A stretch of 53,391 nucleotides of DNA from an uncultured Paraprevotella sp. (GTDB lineage: Bacteria; Bacteroidota; Bacteroidia; Bacteroidales; Bacteroidaceae): positions 1-53,391 of the forward strand of contig CALULQ010000028.1 in assembly GCA_944321525.1 (NCBI GenBank), given 5' to 3'. Of the stretch, positions 8,986-18,293 are shown in pieces. The first letter of the stretch is position 1; the number at the start of each line of letters is the position of its first letter. A model generated the notes under the pieces. The model was given only the letters and a program-made list of their open reading frames with translations, did no database searches and was not told where the DNA came from. A program made the translations under genes and the position numbers.

Positions 8986-11505
8986 ATGAACCGCATACTC
9001 CGAAAGACAAGCACTGGGCTGAAGAAAGCCTGGACACAATTCACCAAACTATACCGCGGCCCTTGGTACAAGAAGACGGCCAGCTGGCTGGTCACCTGCA
9101 TCATCGCCTTCATCCTTTTGCTGGTCGCCGTGGACAACAATTTCCTCTACCTCTTCGGAAAATCGCCCGGACTCAAAGACATTGAGCATCCTGTCAACAG
9201 CGAGGCATCCGAAATCTACAGTGCGGACAGCGTGCTGATCGGACGTTTTTTCAGCGAGAACCGTACTCCCGTGGAGTATGAAGACATCTCGCCCATTATC
9301 ATACAGACCTTGATAGACACAGAAGACGAGCGCTTCTACCGCCACCACGGGATTGACTTTCAAGGTCTCTTCGCTGCCATCAAAGACATCGCGCAAGGAA
9401 ACGCCCGCGGAGCCAGCACCATCACCCAGCAATTGGCCAAAAACATGTTCCGGGTCCGGACACAATACTCCACAGGGCTCCTGGGAAAAATCCCCGGAGT
9501 GAAAATTCTGGTCATGAAAGCCAAGGAATGGATAGTGGCTGTCAAACTGGAATCCATCTTCACGAAAGAGGAAATCCTCACCATGTACTTCAACACCGTG
9601 GACTTCGGCAGCAACTCGTTCGGCATCAAGACAGCTTGCCGCACCTACTTCAACACCACACCTGACAAGCTGACATACGAGCAGGCCGCCACTCTCGTGG
9701 GACTGCTCAAGGCCACTTCCACCTATAACCCTAAGCTGAACCCCAAAAACAGTACCCAACGGCGCAACGTTGTACTCACGAACTTATACGACCACGGGCA
9801 TCTGATCATCAACGGAAAACAAGCCACACACGCGCAGCTGGACTCCCTTATGGCCCTGCCCATGCTGGTCAACCCGCCCAGAGAAGAAAGCAGCTACGAC
9901 GGCATCGCCCCCTACTTCCGCGCAGAACTACCGGCCTACATCGACCGCTTGTGCGAAGAAGGGAAAATCGCCGGCTGCGACAGCGAAAACAAACTGGACT
10001 TGTACGCCGACGGCTTGAAGATTTACACCACACTGGATACCCGCATGCAAAAATACGCGGAAGAGGCGGCCAAAAAGCAAATGGAAATTCTCCAGCAACG
10101 CTTCTACCAGCATTGGGGCAACACCAACCCTTGGCAAGACGAGCGCCACAGGGAAATCCCGAACTTCATAGAAGACTTGGCCAAAAAGACAACACACTAT
10201 AAATATTTGGCCAAGCGCTTCCCCGACCAACCGGACTCCATTACGTTCTACCTCAACCAGCCCCACAAGGTCAAGGTCTTCAGCTACGACGGACCGATGG
10301 AAGCTGAAATGAGCACGATGGACTCCATCCGCTACATGGTCAAATTCCTGCACTGCGGCTTCGTGGCCATAGAACCGGACACGCGCCAAGTCAAGGCTTG
10401 GGTCGGCGACATCGACTTCGGTTCGTGGAAATACGACAAGGTGACGGCCATGCGCCAACCGGGTTCCACCTTCAAACTCTTCGTCTATGCCGAAGCCATG
10501 AACCAAGGACTGACACCGTGCGACACGCGCGTGGACGAATGGATGCAATATCCCGATACCATTGACGGAAAGCCTACCAAATGGACTCCCCACAATGCCA
10601 ACGGCACCTTCTCCGGTGCCGCCATGCCCCTGAAGTCGGCCTTCGCCCAAAGCATCAACAGCATCGCCGTCAAACTCGGATACGAGATGGGCATCCACAA
10701 CGTGGCACAAACGGCACACGCCATGGGCATTGAATCACCCTTGCACGAAACCCCGTCGCTCAGCCTCGGCTCTTCGGACGTGAACTTGCTGGAACTCGTC
10801 AACGGCTATTGCACGGTCATCAACGACGGACGGGTGAGCGCCCCCATACTCATCACCAAAATCCTCGACCGCGACGGCAACATCCTCTATGCGGCAGAAC
10901 TCGAAGAGCAGCAAGCCATCCCCTACCGCTCCGCCTTCTTCATGCAACGCCTTTTGCGCGGCGGACTGACGGAGCCCGGAGGCACCACCGCAGCATTGTG
11001 GAGTTACATCCATCCGGTCTTGAAATATTCCGAATTCGGCGGAAAGACCGGCACGTCCAACAACCATTCCGACGCTTGGTTCGTGGGCGTCACGCCCAAG
11101 CTGGTAGCCGGCGGATGGGTGGGCGGCGAGTACCGGAGCATCCACTTCCGCACCGGTGCGCTGGGACAAGGCAGCCGCACGGCCCTGCCCATCTTCGGCA
11201 ACTTCATCCAAGACGTGCTGCTCGACGACCGCTTCGCCAAATACCGCGAGAAGTTCCCCAAGGAACCGCTGGAGGACATAGACAAGTCGTGCTACATCTG
11301 CGACAGCTACTACCCGGTGCCCGACTCCCTCTCCACCGATTCCGCCGGAGCGGCAGGCGACTCGCTGGGGGTATTGCTCCAGCCCGGTATGGAGCAACCG
11401 ACTGAAACGCACGCACCGGGCCCGTCGGCTGAAAGCGAAGCCGACACCCCCGACGAAGCGGCCCCCGACACGGAAGAACCACCCGCGGGGAGTATCGTAT
11501 ACTGA
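8986..11505 (+). CDS. Class A penicillin-binding protein (PBP1A-like)
   Basis: A bifunctional inner-membrane enzyme that polymerises lipid II and cross-links peptidoglycan in the periplasm. A single N-terminal membrane anchor (WLVTCIIAFILLLVAV, about 35-50) precedes the GT51 glycosyltransferase domain, with EDERFYRHHGID at 113-124 (catalytic Glu113) and GASTITQQLAKNMF near 143. The transpeptidase domain has the SxxK motif STFK with nucleophile Ser494 and Lys497, an SIN motif near 564, and KTG at 687-689. The last 55 residues are a proline- and glutamate-rich acidic tail, probably disordered. At 839 residues it is in the usual range. A -7 element lies upstream, and a helicase gene starts 11 bp downstream. 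Confidence 0.93.
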   Translation: MNRILRKTSTGLKKAWTQFTKLYRGPWYKKTASWLVTCIIAFILLLVAVDNNFLYLFGKSPGLKDIEHPVNSEASEIYSADSVLIGRFFSENRTPVEYEDISPIIIQTLIDTEDERFYRHHGIDFQGLFAAIKDIAQGNARGASTITQQLAKNMFRVRTQYSTGLLGKIPGVKILVMKAKEWIVAVKLESIFTKEEILTMYFNTVDFGSNSFGIKTACRTYFNTTPDKLTYEQAATLVGLLKATSTYNPKLNPKNSTQRRNVVLTNLYDHGHLIINGKQATHAQLDSLMALPMLVNPPREESSYDGIAPYFRAELPAYIDRLCEEGKIAGCDSENKLDLYADGLKIYTTLDTRMQKYAEEAAKKQMEILQQRFYQHWGNTNPWQDERHREIPNFIEDLAKKTTHYKYLAKRFPDQPDSITFYLNQPHKVKVFSYDGPMEAEMSTMDSIRYMVKFLHCGFVAIEPDTRQVKAWVGDIDFGSWKYDKVTAMRQPGSTFKLFVYAEAMNQGLTPCDTRVDEWMQYPDTIDGKPTKWTPHNANGTFSGAAMPLKSAFAQSINSIAVKLGYEMGIHNVAQTAHAMGIESPLHETPSLSLGSSDVNLLELVNGYCTVINDGRVSAPILITKILDRDGNILYAAELEEQQAIPYRSAFFMQRLLRGGLTEPGGTTAALWSYIHPVLKYSEFGGKTGTSNNHSDAWFVGVTPKLVAGGWVGGEYRSIHFRTGALGQGSRTALPIFGNFIQDVLLDDRFAKYREKFPKEPLEDIDKSCYICDSYYPVPDSLSTDSAGAAGDSLGVLLQPGMEQPTETHAPGPSAESEADTPDEAAPDTEEPPAGSIVY

Positions 11506-11516
11506 AACATAAAGCT

Positions 11517-13529
11517 TTGAAAGAAGAGCCCGAAATAGATACCCGCAACCCGGAATTCCAGTCTACGCTAAAGCTGGTACAATTCACCCGCAATTCGGTT
11601 TTCCTCACGGGGAAAGCCGGAACGGGCAAGTCTACCTTATTAAAATATATATGCGCCCACACGCGCAAGAAACATGTCGTGCTGGCCCCCACCGGCATTG
11701 CCGCCATCAATGCCGGTGGCAGCACGCTCCATAGTTTCTTCAAACTCCCCTTCTATCCGCTCCTGCCCGACGACCCGCGCTTCAGCACACGCCGGCTCAA
11801 GGACTTCCTGAAATACAACTCCGCCCACCAGAAGCTCATCCGCGAGGTGGAACTCATCATCATCGACGAAATCTCCATGGTGCGGGCGGACATCATAGAC
11901 TTCATCGACCGCGTATTGCGACTCTACGGACATAACACCCGGGACCCTTTCGGCGGCAAGCAGCTGCTGCTCGTGGGGGACATATTCCAACTCGAACCGG
12001 TGGTCAAGGCCGACGAACGGGAGATGCTGAACCGCTACTATCCCTCGCCCTATTTCTTCTCGGCCCAAGTGTTCCGGGAAATGCGCCTCGTGTCCATCGA
12101 ACTGAAGAAGGTGTACCGGCAGCAGGATGCCGCCTTCATTGCCGTACTCGACCATATCCGCACCAACGTGGCCGGAAACGCCGACCTCCAACTCCTCAAC
12201 AGCCGTTACGACCATCCCGACGACGGGAAGACGGACCACGGTCTGAACATCACCCTTGCCACGCGGCGCGACAATGTGGACTTCATCAACCGCCAGAAAC
12301 TGGCCGAGATAGACTCTTCGCCCACGACCTTCACCGGCGAAATCCAAGGCGACTTCCCCGAAAGTTCGCTCCCCACCCTGATGGAGCTGGAAGTGAAACC
12401 CGGCGCGCAGGTCATTTTTGTCAAGAACGACATGGACAAGCGGTGGGTGAACGGCACATTAGGCGTCATATCGGCCATCGACGAGACGAACGGGCGCATC
12501 TACGTCACCACGGAAGAGGGCCACGAGCTGGAAGTCACACGCGAAGTGTGGAGCAACATGCGCTACACGTACAACGAAGAAGAAAAAAAGATTGAAGAGG
12601 AAGAACTCGGCACCTTCAGACAGTTTCCCCTGCGGCTGGCCTGGGCCATCACCGTTCACAAAAGCCAGGGCCTGACGTTCCGCAAGGTGACCATCGACTT
12701 CACCGGGGGCGTCTTCGCCGGCGGACAGGTCTACGTGGCCCTGAGCCGTTGCACTTCGCTGCAGGGCATCACGCTCAGGAAGCAGATTTCGCGCTCCGAC
12801 ATCTTCGTCAAACCGGAAATCATCAATTTCTCCCGCCAGTTCAACGACCAACAGGCCATCGAGCTGGCCCTGAAACAAGCCAAGGCGGACATCGAATACC
12901 AAGCGGCCGTGCAGGCCTTCGACCAGGGCTTGTTCCGCGAATGCCTCGACCATCTCTTCGTGGCCATACACAGCCGTTACGACATCGAGAAACCCGCGGT
13001 CAAACGCCTCATCTGCAAGAAGCTCCACATCATCCAGCGCCTCAAGGCCGAAAACGAACGGCTGAAACAGCAACTGGCCGACAACCAGAACCTGATGAAG
13101 CGATATGCACGGGAATACTACGAACTGGGCAACGTCTCCATCCTGCAGGCCCACAATGCCCGCGCGGCTTTGGCCAACTACGACAAGGCGCTGTCCCTCG
13201 ATCCCGGCTACGTGGACGCCTATGTCCGCAAGGGAGTCACTCTGCAGGACTTGGGCGACTGCGACGAAGCGCTCAAATGCTTCAACCTCGCCGCCGCACT
13301 CTCCGCGCCCAACTTCAAGGTCTACTACAACCGCGGGAAGAACCACCTGCTTTGCGGCCGCACCGAACAAGCCGTGGCCGACTTCGACAAGGCCGTGTCG
13401 CTCAAGCCCGGACACGCCAAGGCGCACGAACTCTTCGGCGACGCACTGGCCCGCAGCGGGAAGGAAGAAGAAGCCGCCATACAATGGGCCATTGCCGAAT
13501 CCATCCGCGAAAAGCGCAAGAGAAATTAA
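11517..13529 (+). CDS. PIF1-like superfamily 1 helicase fused to C-terminal TPR repeats
   Basis: A 670-residue cytoplasmic ATPase. Walker A is GKAGTGKS at 32-39, Walker B is IIIDEISMV near 118-126, and the late motif WAITVHKSQGLTF (about 377) is that of PIF1/RecD-type SF1B helicases. After about residue 440 the protein changes character: a predicted coiled coil (RLKAENERLKQQLADNQN near 505) is followed by three tetratricopeptide repeats to the end (LANYDKALSLDPGYVDAYV, ALKCFNLAAALSA, AVADFDKAVSLKPGHAKAH). A role in DNA unwinding with a protein-docking tail is inferred. The only start near the P-loop is TTG at 11517; no ATG lies in frame before Walker A. It is 11 bp after the PBP stop. Confidence 0.85.
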   Translation: MKEEPEIDTRNPEFQSTLKLVQFTRNSVFLTGKAGTGKSTLLKYICAHTRKKHVVLAPTGIAAINAGGSTLHSFFKLPFYPLLPDDPRFSTRRLKDFLKYNSAHQKLIREVELIIIDEISMVRADIIDFIDRVLRLYGHNTRDPFGGKQLLLVGDIFQLEPVVKADEREMLNRYYPSPYFFSAQVFREMRLVSIELKKVYRQQDAAFIAVLDHIRTNVAGNADLQLLNSRYDHPDDGKTDHGLNITLATRRDNVDFINRQKLAEIDSSPTTFTGEIQGDFPESSLPTLMELEVKPGAQVIFVKNDMDKRWVNGTLGVISAIDETNGRIYVTTEEGHELEVTREVWSNMRYTYNEEEKKIEEEELGTFRQFPLRLAWAITVHKSQGLTFRKVTIDFTGGVFAGGQVYVALSRCTSLQGITLRKQISRSDIFVKPEIINFSRQFNDQQAIELALKQAKADIEYQAAVQAFDQGLFRECLDHLFVAIHSRYDIEKPAVKRLICKKLHIIQRLKAENERLKQQLADNQNLMKRYAREYYELGNVSILQAHNARAALANYDKALSLDPGYVDAYVRKGVTLQDLGDCDEALKCFNLAAALSAPNFKVYYNRGKNHLLCGRTEQAVADFDKAVSLKPGHAKAHELFGDALARSGKEEEAAIQWAIAESIREKRKRN

Positions 13530-13577
13530 AGTTCGTTAATTATCGGCCGGAGAAAAAGCGACAAAGGCGTTTTTTTG

Positions 13578-13585
13578 TACTTTTG
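13578..13585 (+). promoter_or_regulatory. -7 element before the GH43 gene
   Basis: TACTTTTG matches TAnnTTTG, 28 bp before the GH43 ATG. No convincing -33 box. Confidence 0.55.
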
Positions 13586-13613
13586 ATTATTTATTAACCT
13601 ATTTATTGTAATC

Positions 13614-14612
13614 ATGAGAAAGAACCTACGACTCGTATTGGGCCTTTGCCTGACCTGCGCCTGCCTGTTCGCCGGCGCCGCAACCCTCCAAGCCAAGAAG
13701 AAAGTGGCTTATCTGTTCACCTATTTCACGGGCAACGCACCCGAACAGGAACAAATCTGTTATGCCATCAGCCACGACGGCTACAACTACACCCCGCTCA
13801 ACGACGGGCGCCCCGTCATCTCCTCCGACACCATCTCGCTGAAGAAGGGCGTGCGCGACCCGCACATCCTCAGGGGCGAGGACGGCTACTTCTACATGGT
13901 CGTCACCGACATGCGTTCCAGCGAGGGATGGGCTTCCAACCGCGGCATCGTGCTAATGCGCAGCAAGGACATGGTAAGTTGGGAACACCACACCGTGCAC
14001 TTCCCCGAGAAATACGCCGGCACCATGTTCTCACATGTCACCCGCGTATGGGCGCCGCAAACCATCTACGACAAGAAGGCCAAGAAATACATGGTCTACT
14101 TCTCCATCCTCACCGACGACGGCAGCTGTCCCTACGACAAAGTGTTCTGGGCATACGCCAACGAGGACTTCAGCGACCTGGAAGGCGAACCGAAGGTGCT
14201 GTTCGACTATAAGAAATCGGCCATCGACACCGACATCGTGCAGGACGAGGAAGGCACCTACCACGTGTTCTTCAAAACCGAAGGCGAGCAGAAGAAAGGC
14301 ATCCGCCAATACCAGACCAAGGACTTGCACGACTTCGCGCAGTGGGAACTGCTGCCCGGCACGTTCGAGGACACCGACAAGGCCGTGGAAGGCTCCGGCG
14401 TGTTCCAACGCATCGAGGGCGACTGGGTGCTGATGTACGACTGCTACATGAACGGCCACTACCAGTTCTGCACCAGCAAAGACCTGATGAGCTTCAAGCG
14501 CGTGCAGGACACGGCCACACAGGGAGCGTTCACTCCGCGCCACGGCACGGTCATCGCCATCACGAAGAAAGAACTGAAACGACTGGAAAAAGCTTTTCCC
14601 AACACCAAATAA
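13614..14612 (+). CDS. Glycoside hydrolase family 43 protein, exported
   Basis: An exported five-bladed beta-propeller glycosidase. The signal peptide is residues 1-27 (hydrophobic LVLGLCLTCACLFAGAA, then LQA). The three family carboxylates can be placed: Asp82 in GVRDPHIL as base, Asp207 in the segment AIDTDIV (203-209) as the modulator, and Glu259 in AVEGSG as acid. The segment YLFTYFTGNAPEQEQ near residue 34 recalls Bacteroidetes GH43 enzymes active on galactose- or arabinose-containing glycans, but substrate cannot be read from sequence. The 332-residue length means a catalytic domain only, with no carbohydrate-binding module. A hairpin overlaps the stop codon, and a GH128 gene follows after 52 bp. 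No SusC/SusD pair is nearby. Confidence 0.85.
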   Translation: MRKNLRLVLGLCLTCACLFAGAATLQAKKKVAYLFTYFTGNAPEQEQICYAISHDGYNYTPLNDGRPVISSDTISLKKGVRDPHILRGEDGYFYMVVTDMRSSEGWASNRGIVLMRSKDMVSWEHHTVHFPEKYAGTMFSHVTRVWAPQTIYDKKAKKYMVYFSILTDDGSCPYDKVFWAYANEDFSDLEGEPKVLFDYKKSAIDTDIVQDEEGTYHVFFKTEGEQKKGIRQYQTKDLHDFAQWELLPGTFEDTDKAVEGSGVFQRIEGDWVLMYDCYMNGHYQFCTSKDLMSFKRVQDTATQGAFTPRHGTVIAITKKELKRLEKAFPNTK

Positions 14613-14627
14613 AGGTGTTGGGAAAAG
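14593..14627. other. Perfect hairpin overlapping the GH43 stop codon
   Basis: CTTTTCCCAACACC (14593-14606) is the exact reverse complement of GGTGTTGGGAAAAG (14614-14627), with a 7-nt loop that contains the TAA stop. No T-tract follows, so this may be an intercistronic stem that stabilises or separates the GH43 and GH128 messages rather than a terminator. Confidence 0.6.
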
Positions 14628-14664
14628 TCCCACACACCATTAACGAAAACCAACCTTTCACATC

Positions 14665-17442
14665 ATGAAAAAAGAATTATTGACTTTTGCAGCGGCCCTC
14701 GCGCTCACCCACGCGGCCATAGCCGACAACACCATCGAGAAGGTGGAACAGGTGGCCTCGGCGGTCACCCTCACCGACGACGTGGACTACGTCATCACCG
14801 GCGACGAACCGTTCACAACGACCGGCAGCGTAGACATTGCCAACACGGAGCATGCCGTCGTCATCCTGGAGAACATCCGCCCGAGCAAGGCCATCAGCTA
14901 TCTGGGCTACATCACCATCAACGGCGAAGCCGCCGTCAACGACGAGAACTGCCAGGTGAAGATGTATGCCTCGGGCGCCATCATCATGCCCTATGGCAAG
15001 GACTTCAAGCCCCTCACCGTATACTCCGAACCCGACTTCGGCGGCGAGTCGGTCAACGACTTCGGCCTCGAGCACTCTAACGGTTACATGAACACCCTCA
15101 CCACGGCCAAGCTCAACAACCGCATCCGCAGTTTCAAGCTCAAGAGGGGCTACATGGTGACCTTCTCCAACAATCCCGCCGGACGCGGCTACAGCCGTTG
15201 CTTCATCGCCGACCAGGCAGACCTCGAGTTCGCCTCGCTGCCCAAGGAGATGGACCAGCGCATTTCGTCCTACCGCGTGTTCAAGTGGTACAACTATGAG
15301 AAGAAGGGCATTGCCAGCGATGCCAGCGAAGAAATCGTCAACGCCCTCAACGTCACCTGGTGCTACGACTGGGGCCAGGGCAATGCCGACCGCCTTCCGG
15401 ACGCCGAATGGGTGCCCCACCACATCTACGAGGATTGGCCTTCCGTGTCGGTCTGCGGCAGCGTCACGCAGTCGCCCCACATGCAGACCAACAACGAGCC
15501 GGGCAACAGCGCCGACGACCACCCGCAGGACGTGGAGACCGTGCTGAACAACTGGGAAAACCTGATGGCCACGGGCATGCGCCTTTGCTCGCCCTCTTCC
15601 CACGACGGCAGCCTCAACTGGATGTACGCTTTCATGGACTCCATCGACGCACGCGGCTGGCGGTGCGACATCCTCGACATGCACTGCTATTGGCCCGAAT
15701 GGAACCTGAACAACCAGCTGCAGGGATGGTACGACCGCTACAAGCGCCCCATCTGGGTGTCGGAGTTCGTGTGGGGAGCCTCGTGGAACAACAACGGCAT
15801 CTTCGCCACCGACCGCTCCTTCTCCATCGAAAACCAGCAGAAGAACTACGACGTGATGAGCAAGGTGCTCACCAACTGGAACAGCTGGCCCTACATCGAG
15901 CGCTACGCCTACTGGAACCGCGAGGCCGACTGCTCCTTGCTTTACAAGTACGGCACGGGCCTCTCCATCCTTGGCGAGTGGTATGCCGACATGAAGTCCG
16001 GCATGGGCTACAACAAGGCCTACGAGTATGTGCCCCGCGTGGTGCAGAAAAGCCCCACCAACTTCCGCGCCAGCTACGACGAAAGAGACCGGGAGCTCGA
16101 AGTGCGCTGGACCAACCCCAACATGGAGTTCACCGACTCGGCCCGACTGGAGATGCGCTTCAACGACGGCGAGTGGCAGACGGTGCAGGTATTCCCTTGT
16201 GCAGAGCGGACCGACTATCTCTACACCGAAACCTTCCCCGAGGACTTCGAACCGGGCGTGTACACCTACCGTGTGCACAACTATGACATCGACGGCCAAG
16301 AGCGCTACACGCGCGAAGCGCAAATCTCGCTGGTGGCCGCGCAAGGACAGCCCGGCTTCCAGTACGGCACGCTCAACGTGAAGGACATGGTGGAATTCGA
16401 CACCGACTTCGACGCCATCGGCGAAGGCCAGGCGGCCGTGCTCATGGGCCTGATTTCCTACAACAACTCCAAGGTCGTGCCCACCAACATGGTGTCCAAC
16501 GTCTCGGACGACCACTTCACCTACGGCGCCTTTCCTTGGAACTACGGTGACTACGACCGGAACATTTCCGGCGACGAGACCACCGATTTCATGGTGCTTG
16601 CCGAAGGGACGCGCCAGTTCGGCGACATCACCCTGCAAGTGGGCGAAAGCAGCGACCGCATCACGGCCGACAGCACATGGATCAGCTTCGCGACTCCGTT
16701 TCCCGAAGGCGTGACGCCGGTAGTCATCGCCACCGTCGTTTCGCGCTACAAGGCCTACCCCTACATGGCCAAGGTGTGGAACATCACGAATGAGGGATTT
16801 GCCGTCAAACTGATGCGCCAGGCGGCCATCACCAGCAGTTCCTTCGTGGGACAGTACATCTACTACGCTGCGGCCACACCGGGAACGGCCACCATGGACG
16901 ACGGAAAGGTGCTGACCGTGGGGCGCAACCTGACCGACCCCGTGGACGGACGCCGCGCGCGCCTCGTCCCGCTGGTCGACGAGCAGGGCAATGCCGTCAG
17001 CCTCTTCAACCCCTTCATGATCATCGGGCCGCAGACCGACAACTACGAGGCGGCTTCCGTCTACAGGCTCTCGGAATATGAAACCGACGACAGCCAGCTG
17101 AACGCACAAGGCGTGCCCGCCACTACGGGTGTCAGGGTCATCCGCCAGAAAGACGAGACGAACACCGACGCCCCCACGGACTTCGCCAGCCAGAACGGCG
17201 ACTACTTGGGATGGATTGCCGTCAGCGACGGCAATGGCGGCGGTGACAACATCCAGGCCATCCGGCAGCAAAACGGCTTCAAGGCGTATGCCTGCGACGG
17301 ACGCATCGTCGTGGAAGGAGCCGAAGGCCACTACACCGTGCATGCCGTCGGCGGCCAGCAGGTGTCCGCCACCGCGCATCTCTCCCGCGGCATCTACATT
17401 GTGAAGTGCGGCGCGCAAACCGCCAAGGTGCTGGTGCCTTAA
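14665..17442 (+). CDS. GH128 glycoside hydrolase with lectin-like and C-terminal sorting-like domains
   Basis: A 925-residue exported protein with a signal peptide at 1-20 (LLTFAAALALTHAAIA). The central region (about 215-460) resembles GH128, the beta-1,3-glucanase TIM barrel: Glu278 in TNNEPGNSADD fits the acid/base and Glu367 in PIWVSEFVWG the nucleophile. An N-terminal beta-sandwich-like region (about 25-200) precedes it. After a fibronectin-like stretch (about 460-560) comes a region around 600-740 with TWISFATPFPEGVTPVVIA and ITNEGFAVKL, which resembles an H-type lectin domain. The last 70 residues (YTVHAVGGQQV, SRGIYIVKCG, AKVLVP) look like a Por-type C-terminal sorting domain. It follows GH43 by 52 bp. 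Substrate is inferred from the family only. Confidence 0.78.
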   Translation: MKKELLTFAAALALTHAAIADNTIEKVEQVASAVTLTDDVDYVITGDEPFTTTGSVDIANTEHAVVILENIRPSKAISYLGYITINGEAAVNDENCQVKMYASGAIIMPYGKDFKPLTVYSEPDFGGESVNDFGLEHSNGYMNTLTTAKLNNRIRSFKLKRGYMVTFSNNPAGRGYSRCFIADQADLEFASLPKEMDQRISSYRVFKWYNYEKKGIASDASEEIVNALNVTWCYDWGQGNADRLPDAEWVPHHIYEDWPSVSVCGSVTQSPHMQTNNEPGNSADDHPQDVETVLNNWENLMATGMRLCSPSSHDGSLNWMYAFMDSIDARGWRCDILDMHCYWPEWNLNNQLQGWYDRYKRPIWVSEFVWGASWNNNGIFATDRSFSIENQQKNYDVMSKVLTNWNSWPYIERYAYWNREADCSLLYKYGTGLSILGEWYADMKSGMGYNKAYEYVPRVVQKSPTNFRASYDERDRELEVRWTNPNMEFTDSARLEMRFNDGEWQTVQVFPCAERTDYLYTETFPEDFEPGVYTYRVHNYDIDGQERYTREAQISLVAAQGQPGFQYGTLNVKDMVEFDTDFDAIGEGQAAVLMGLISYNNSKVVPTNMVSNVSDDHFTYGAFPWNYGDYDRNISGDETTDFMVLAEGTRQFGDITLQVGESSDRITADSTWISFATPFPEGVTPVVIATVVSRYKAYPYMAKVWNITNEGFAVKLMRQAAITSSSFVGQYIYYAAATPGTATMDDGKVLTVGRNLTDPVDGRRARLVPLVDEQGNAVSLFNPFMIIGPQTDNYEAASVYRLSEYETDDSQLNAQGVPATTGVRVIRQKDETNTDAPTDFASQNGDYLGWIAVSDGNGGGDNIQAIRQQNGFKAYACDGRIVVEGAEGHYTVHAVGGQQVSATAHLSRGIYIVKCGAQTAKVLVP

Positions 17443-17522
17443 AAAAGCCTTTACCGCGTCCCGGATTCCCCGGACAGCAACGGGATTCTCCGTCGATTGC
17501 GACAATCAGCAAAATGCAATGC

Positions 17523-17550
17523 CCCCGAATGGCTGTCATGCCATTCGGGG
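17523..17550. terminator. Hairpin downstream of GH128
   Basis: CCCCGAATGGC and GCCATTCGGGG pair perfectly over 11 bp with loop TGTCAT, 80 bp after the GH128 stop. No T-tract follows, so termination is only a possibility. Confidence 0.4.
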
Positions 17551-17709
17551 ACATCGCGTTTAAGGCGAACAGACTGCCATGCTCGCTTTTCATGACATAA
17601 TGGCAGCATGCCGCCTCCCTTCCGGAGACCGGTTCCCTCAAAAAATCCGTTCGCCTTCCCGGTTGTTCCGCTGCGGAATGCCGTGACAGCCCGTGCGGAG
17701 CGCGCCAGC

Positions 17710-17771
17710 GTACTTTGCGGAAAGTATTCGAGTACTTGCCGCAGAGTACTCAAGTACTCTCCGCAAAGTAC
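17710..17771. repeat. GTACT-rich palindromic intergenic repeat, copy 2
   Basis: This 62-bp copy begins GTACTTTGCGGA and ends with its exact reverse complement TCCGCAAAGTAC; internal GTACT units are spaced as in copy 1. It is the most symmetric copy in the window. Confidence 0.85.
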
Positions 17772-18082
17772 AATCCGAAACACAGCACGGCGCTCCTCTG
17801 CCGACATGGAAACTGCCCCCGAATGCCGCCGACGGAGACACCCCGCCTCCACAACCACATATTCGGAATCTCGAAAAACAAAAATCCACGACATACGCCC
17901 TGCACAAGACTTCCCCGCACGGAAGACAAGGCATACCGGCGGAACCGTCAAAAATGTACGGACGAACCGACAGACCCCTCCAACCGGAACATCAAGAGTC
18001 TCCATAAGGAAATGAGAAAATCGCCTCTGAACCTCGTCTTTTTATGCGTTATCAAAAGTTAATTCAACAAATCAGTAAAGAT

Positions 18083-18102
18083 AAACACTTTAATAAGTGT
18101 TT
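18083..18102. repeat. 20-bp AT-rich inverted repeat
   Basis: AAACACTT and AAGTGTTT flank TAAT. It lies about 85 bp upstream of the -7 element of the MG2-domain gene and could be an operator or a weak hairpin. Confidence 0.35.
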
Positions 18103-18161
18103 CCATATTGATTAACAAGCAAATGCAGAGCCTCCGAAAAATGAAGTTGTCAACACGTTTT

Positions 18162-18194
18162 TTTGGAAAATACCTCTTATATGATATAACTTTG
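18162..18194 (+). promoter_or_regulatory. Promoter of the MG2-domain protein gene
   Basis: A -33 TTTG at 18162-18165 and a -7 TAACTTTG at 18187-18194 are separated by 21 bp, a full match to the Bacteroidales vegetative promoter pattern. It is one of the two best promoters in the window. Confidence 0.75.
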
Positions 18195-18293
18195 CAAAGG
18201 AAGACATCCTGAATCCCACGAAATGGAGAAAGGTTCGTCCCAATTAATGTAACTATGGCATCAAACCGGAGAATAAAAAAAATCGGCATAGAT

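Larger units (their letters stand above)
17443..18293. other. 851-bp gap without a convincing gene
   Basis: Short open frames here overlap the repeat and show no recognisable protein. Contents seen: an 11-bp hairpin at 17523-17550, a GTACT repeat at 17710-17771, a 20-bp palindrome at 18083-18102, and a promoter at 18162-18194. The last 250 bp are clearly more AT-rich than the first 550. Confidence 0.7.

Noticed and set aside
13614..17442. A polysaccharide utilisation locus around GH43 and GH128
   Set aside because: No SusC/SusD pair, hybrid two-component regulator or anti-sigma/sigma pair is present in the window, so I do not call a PUL.
14677..17505. 942-residue minus-strand open frame opposite GH128
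   Set aside because: It is low-complexity Val/His/Gly/Asp-rich, as expected from reading GC-rich codons backwards. The plus strand has a signal peptide and catalytic motifs.
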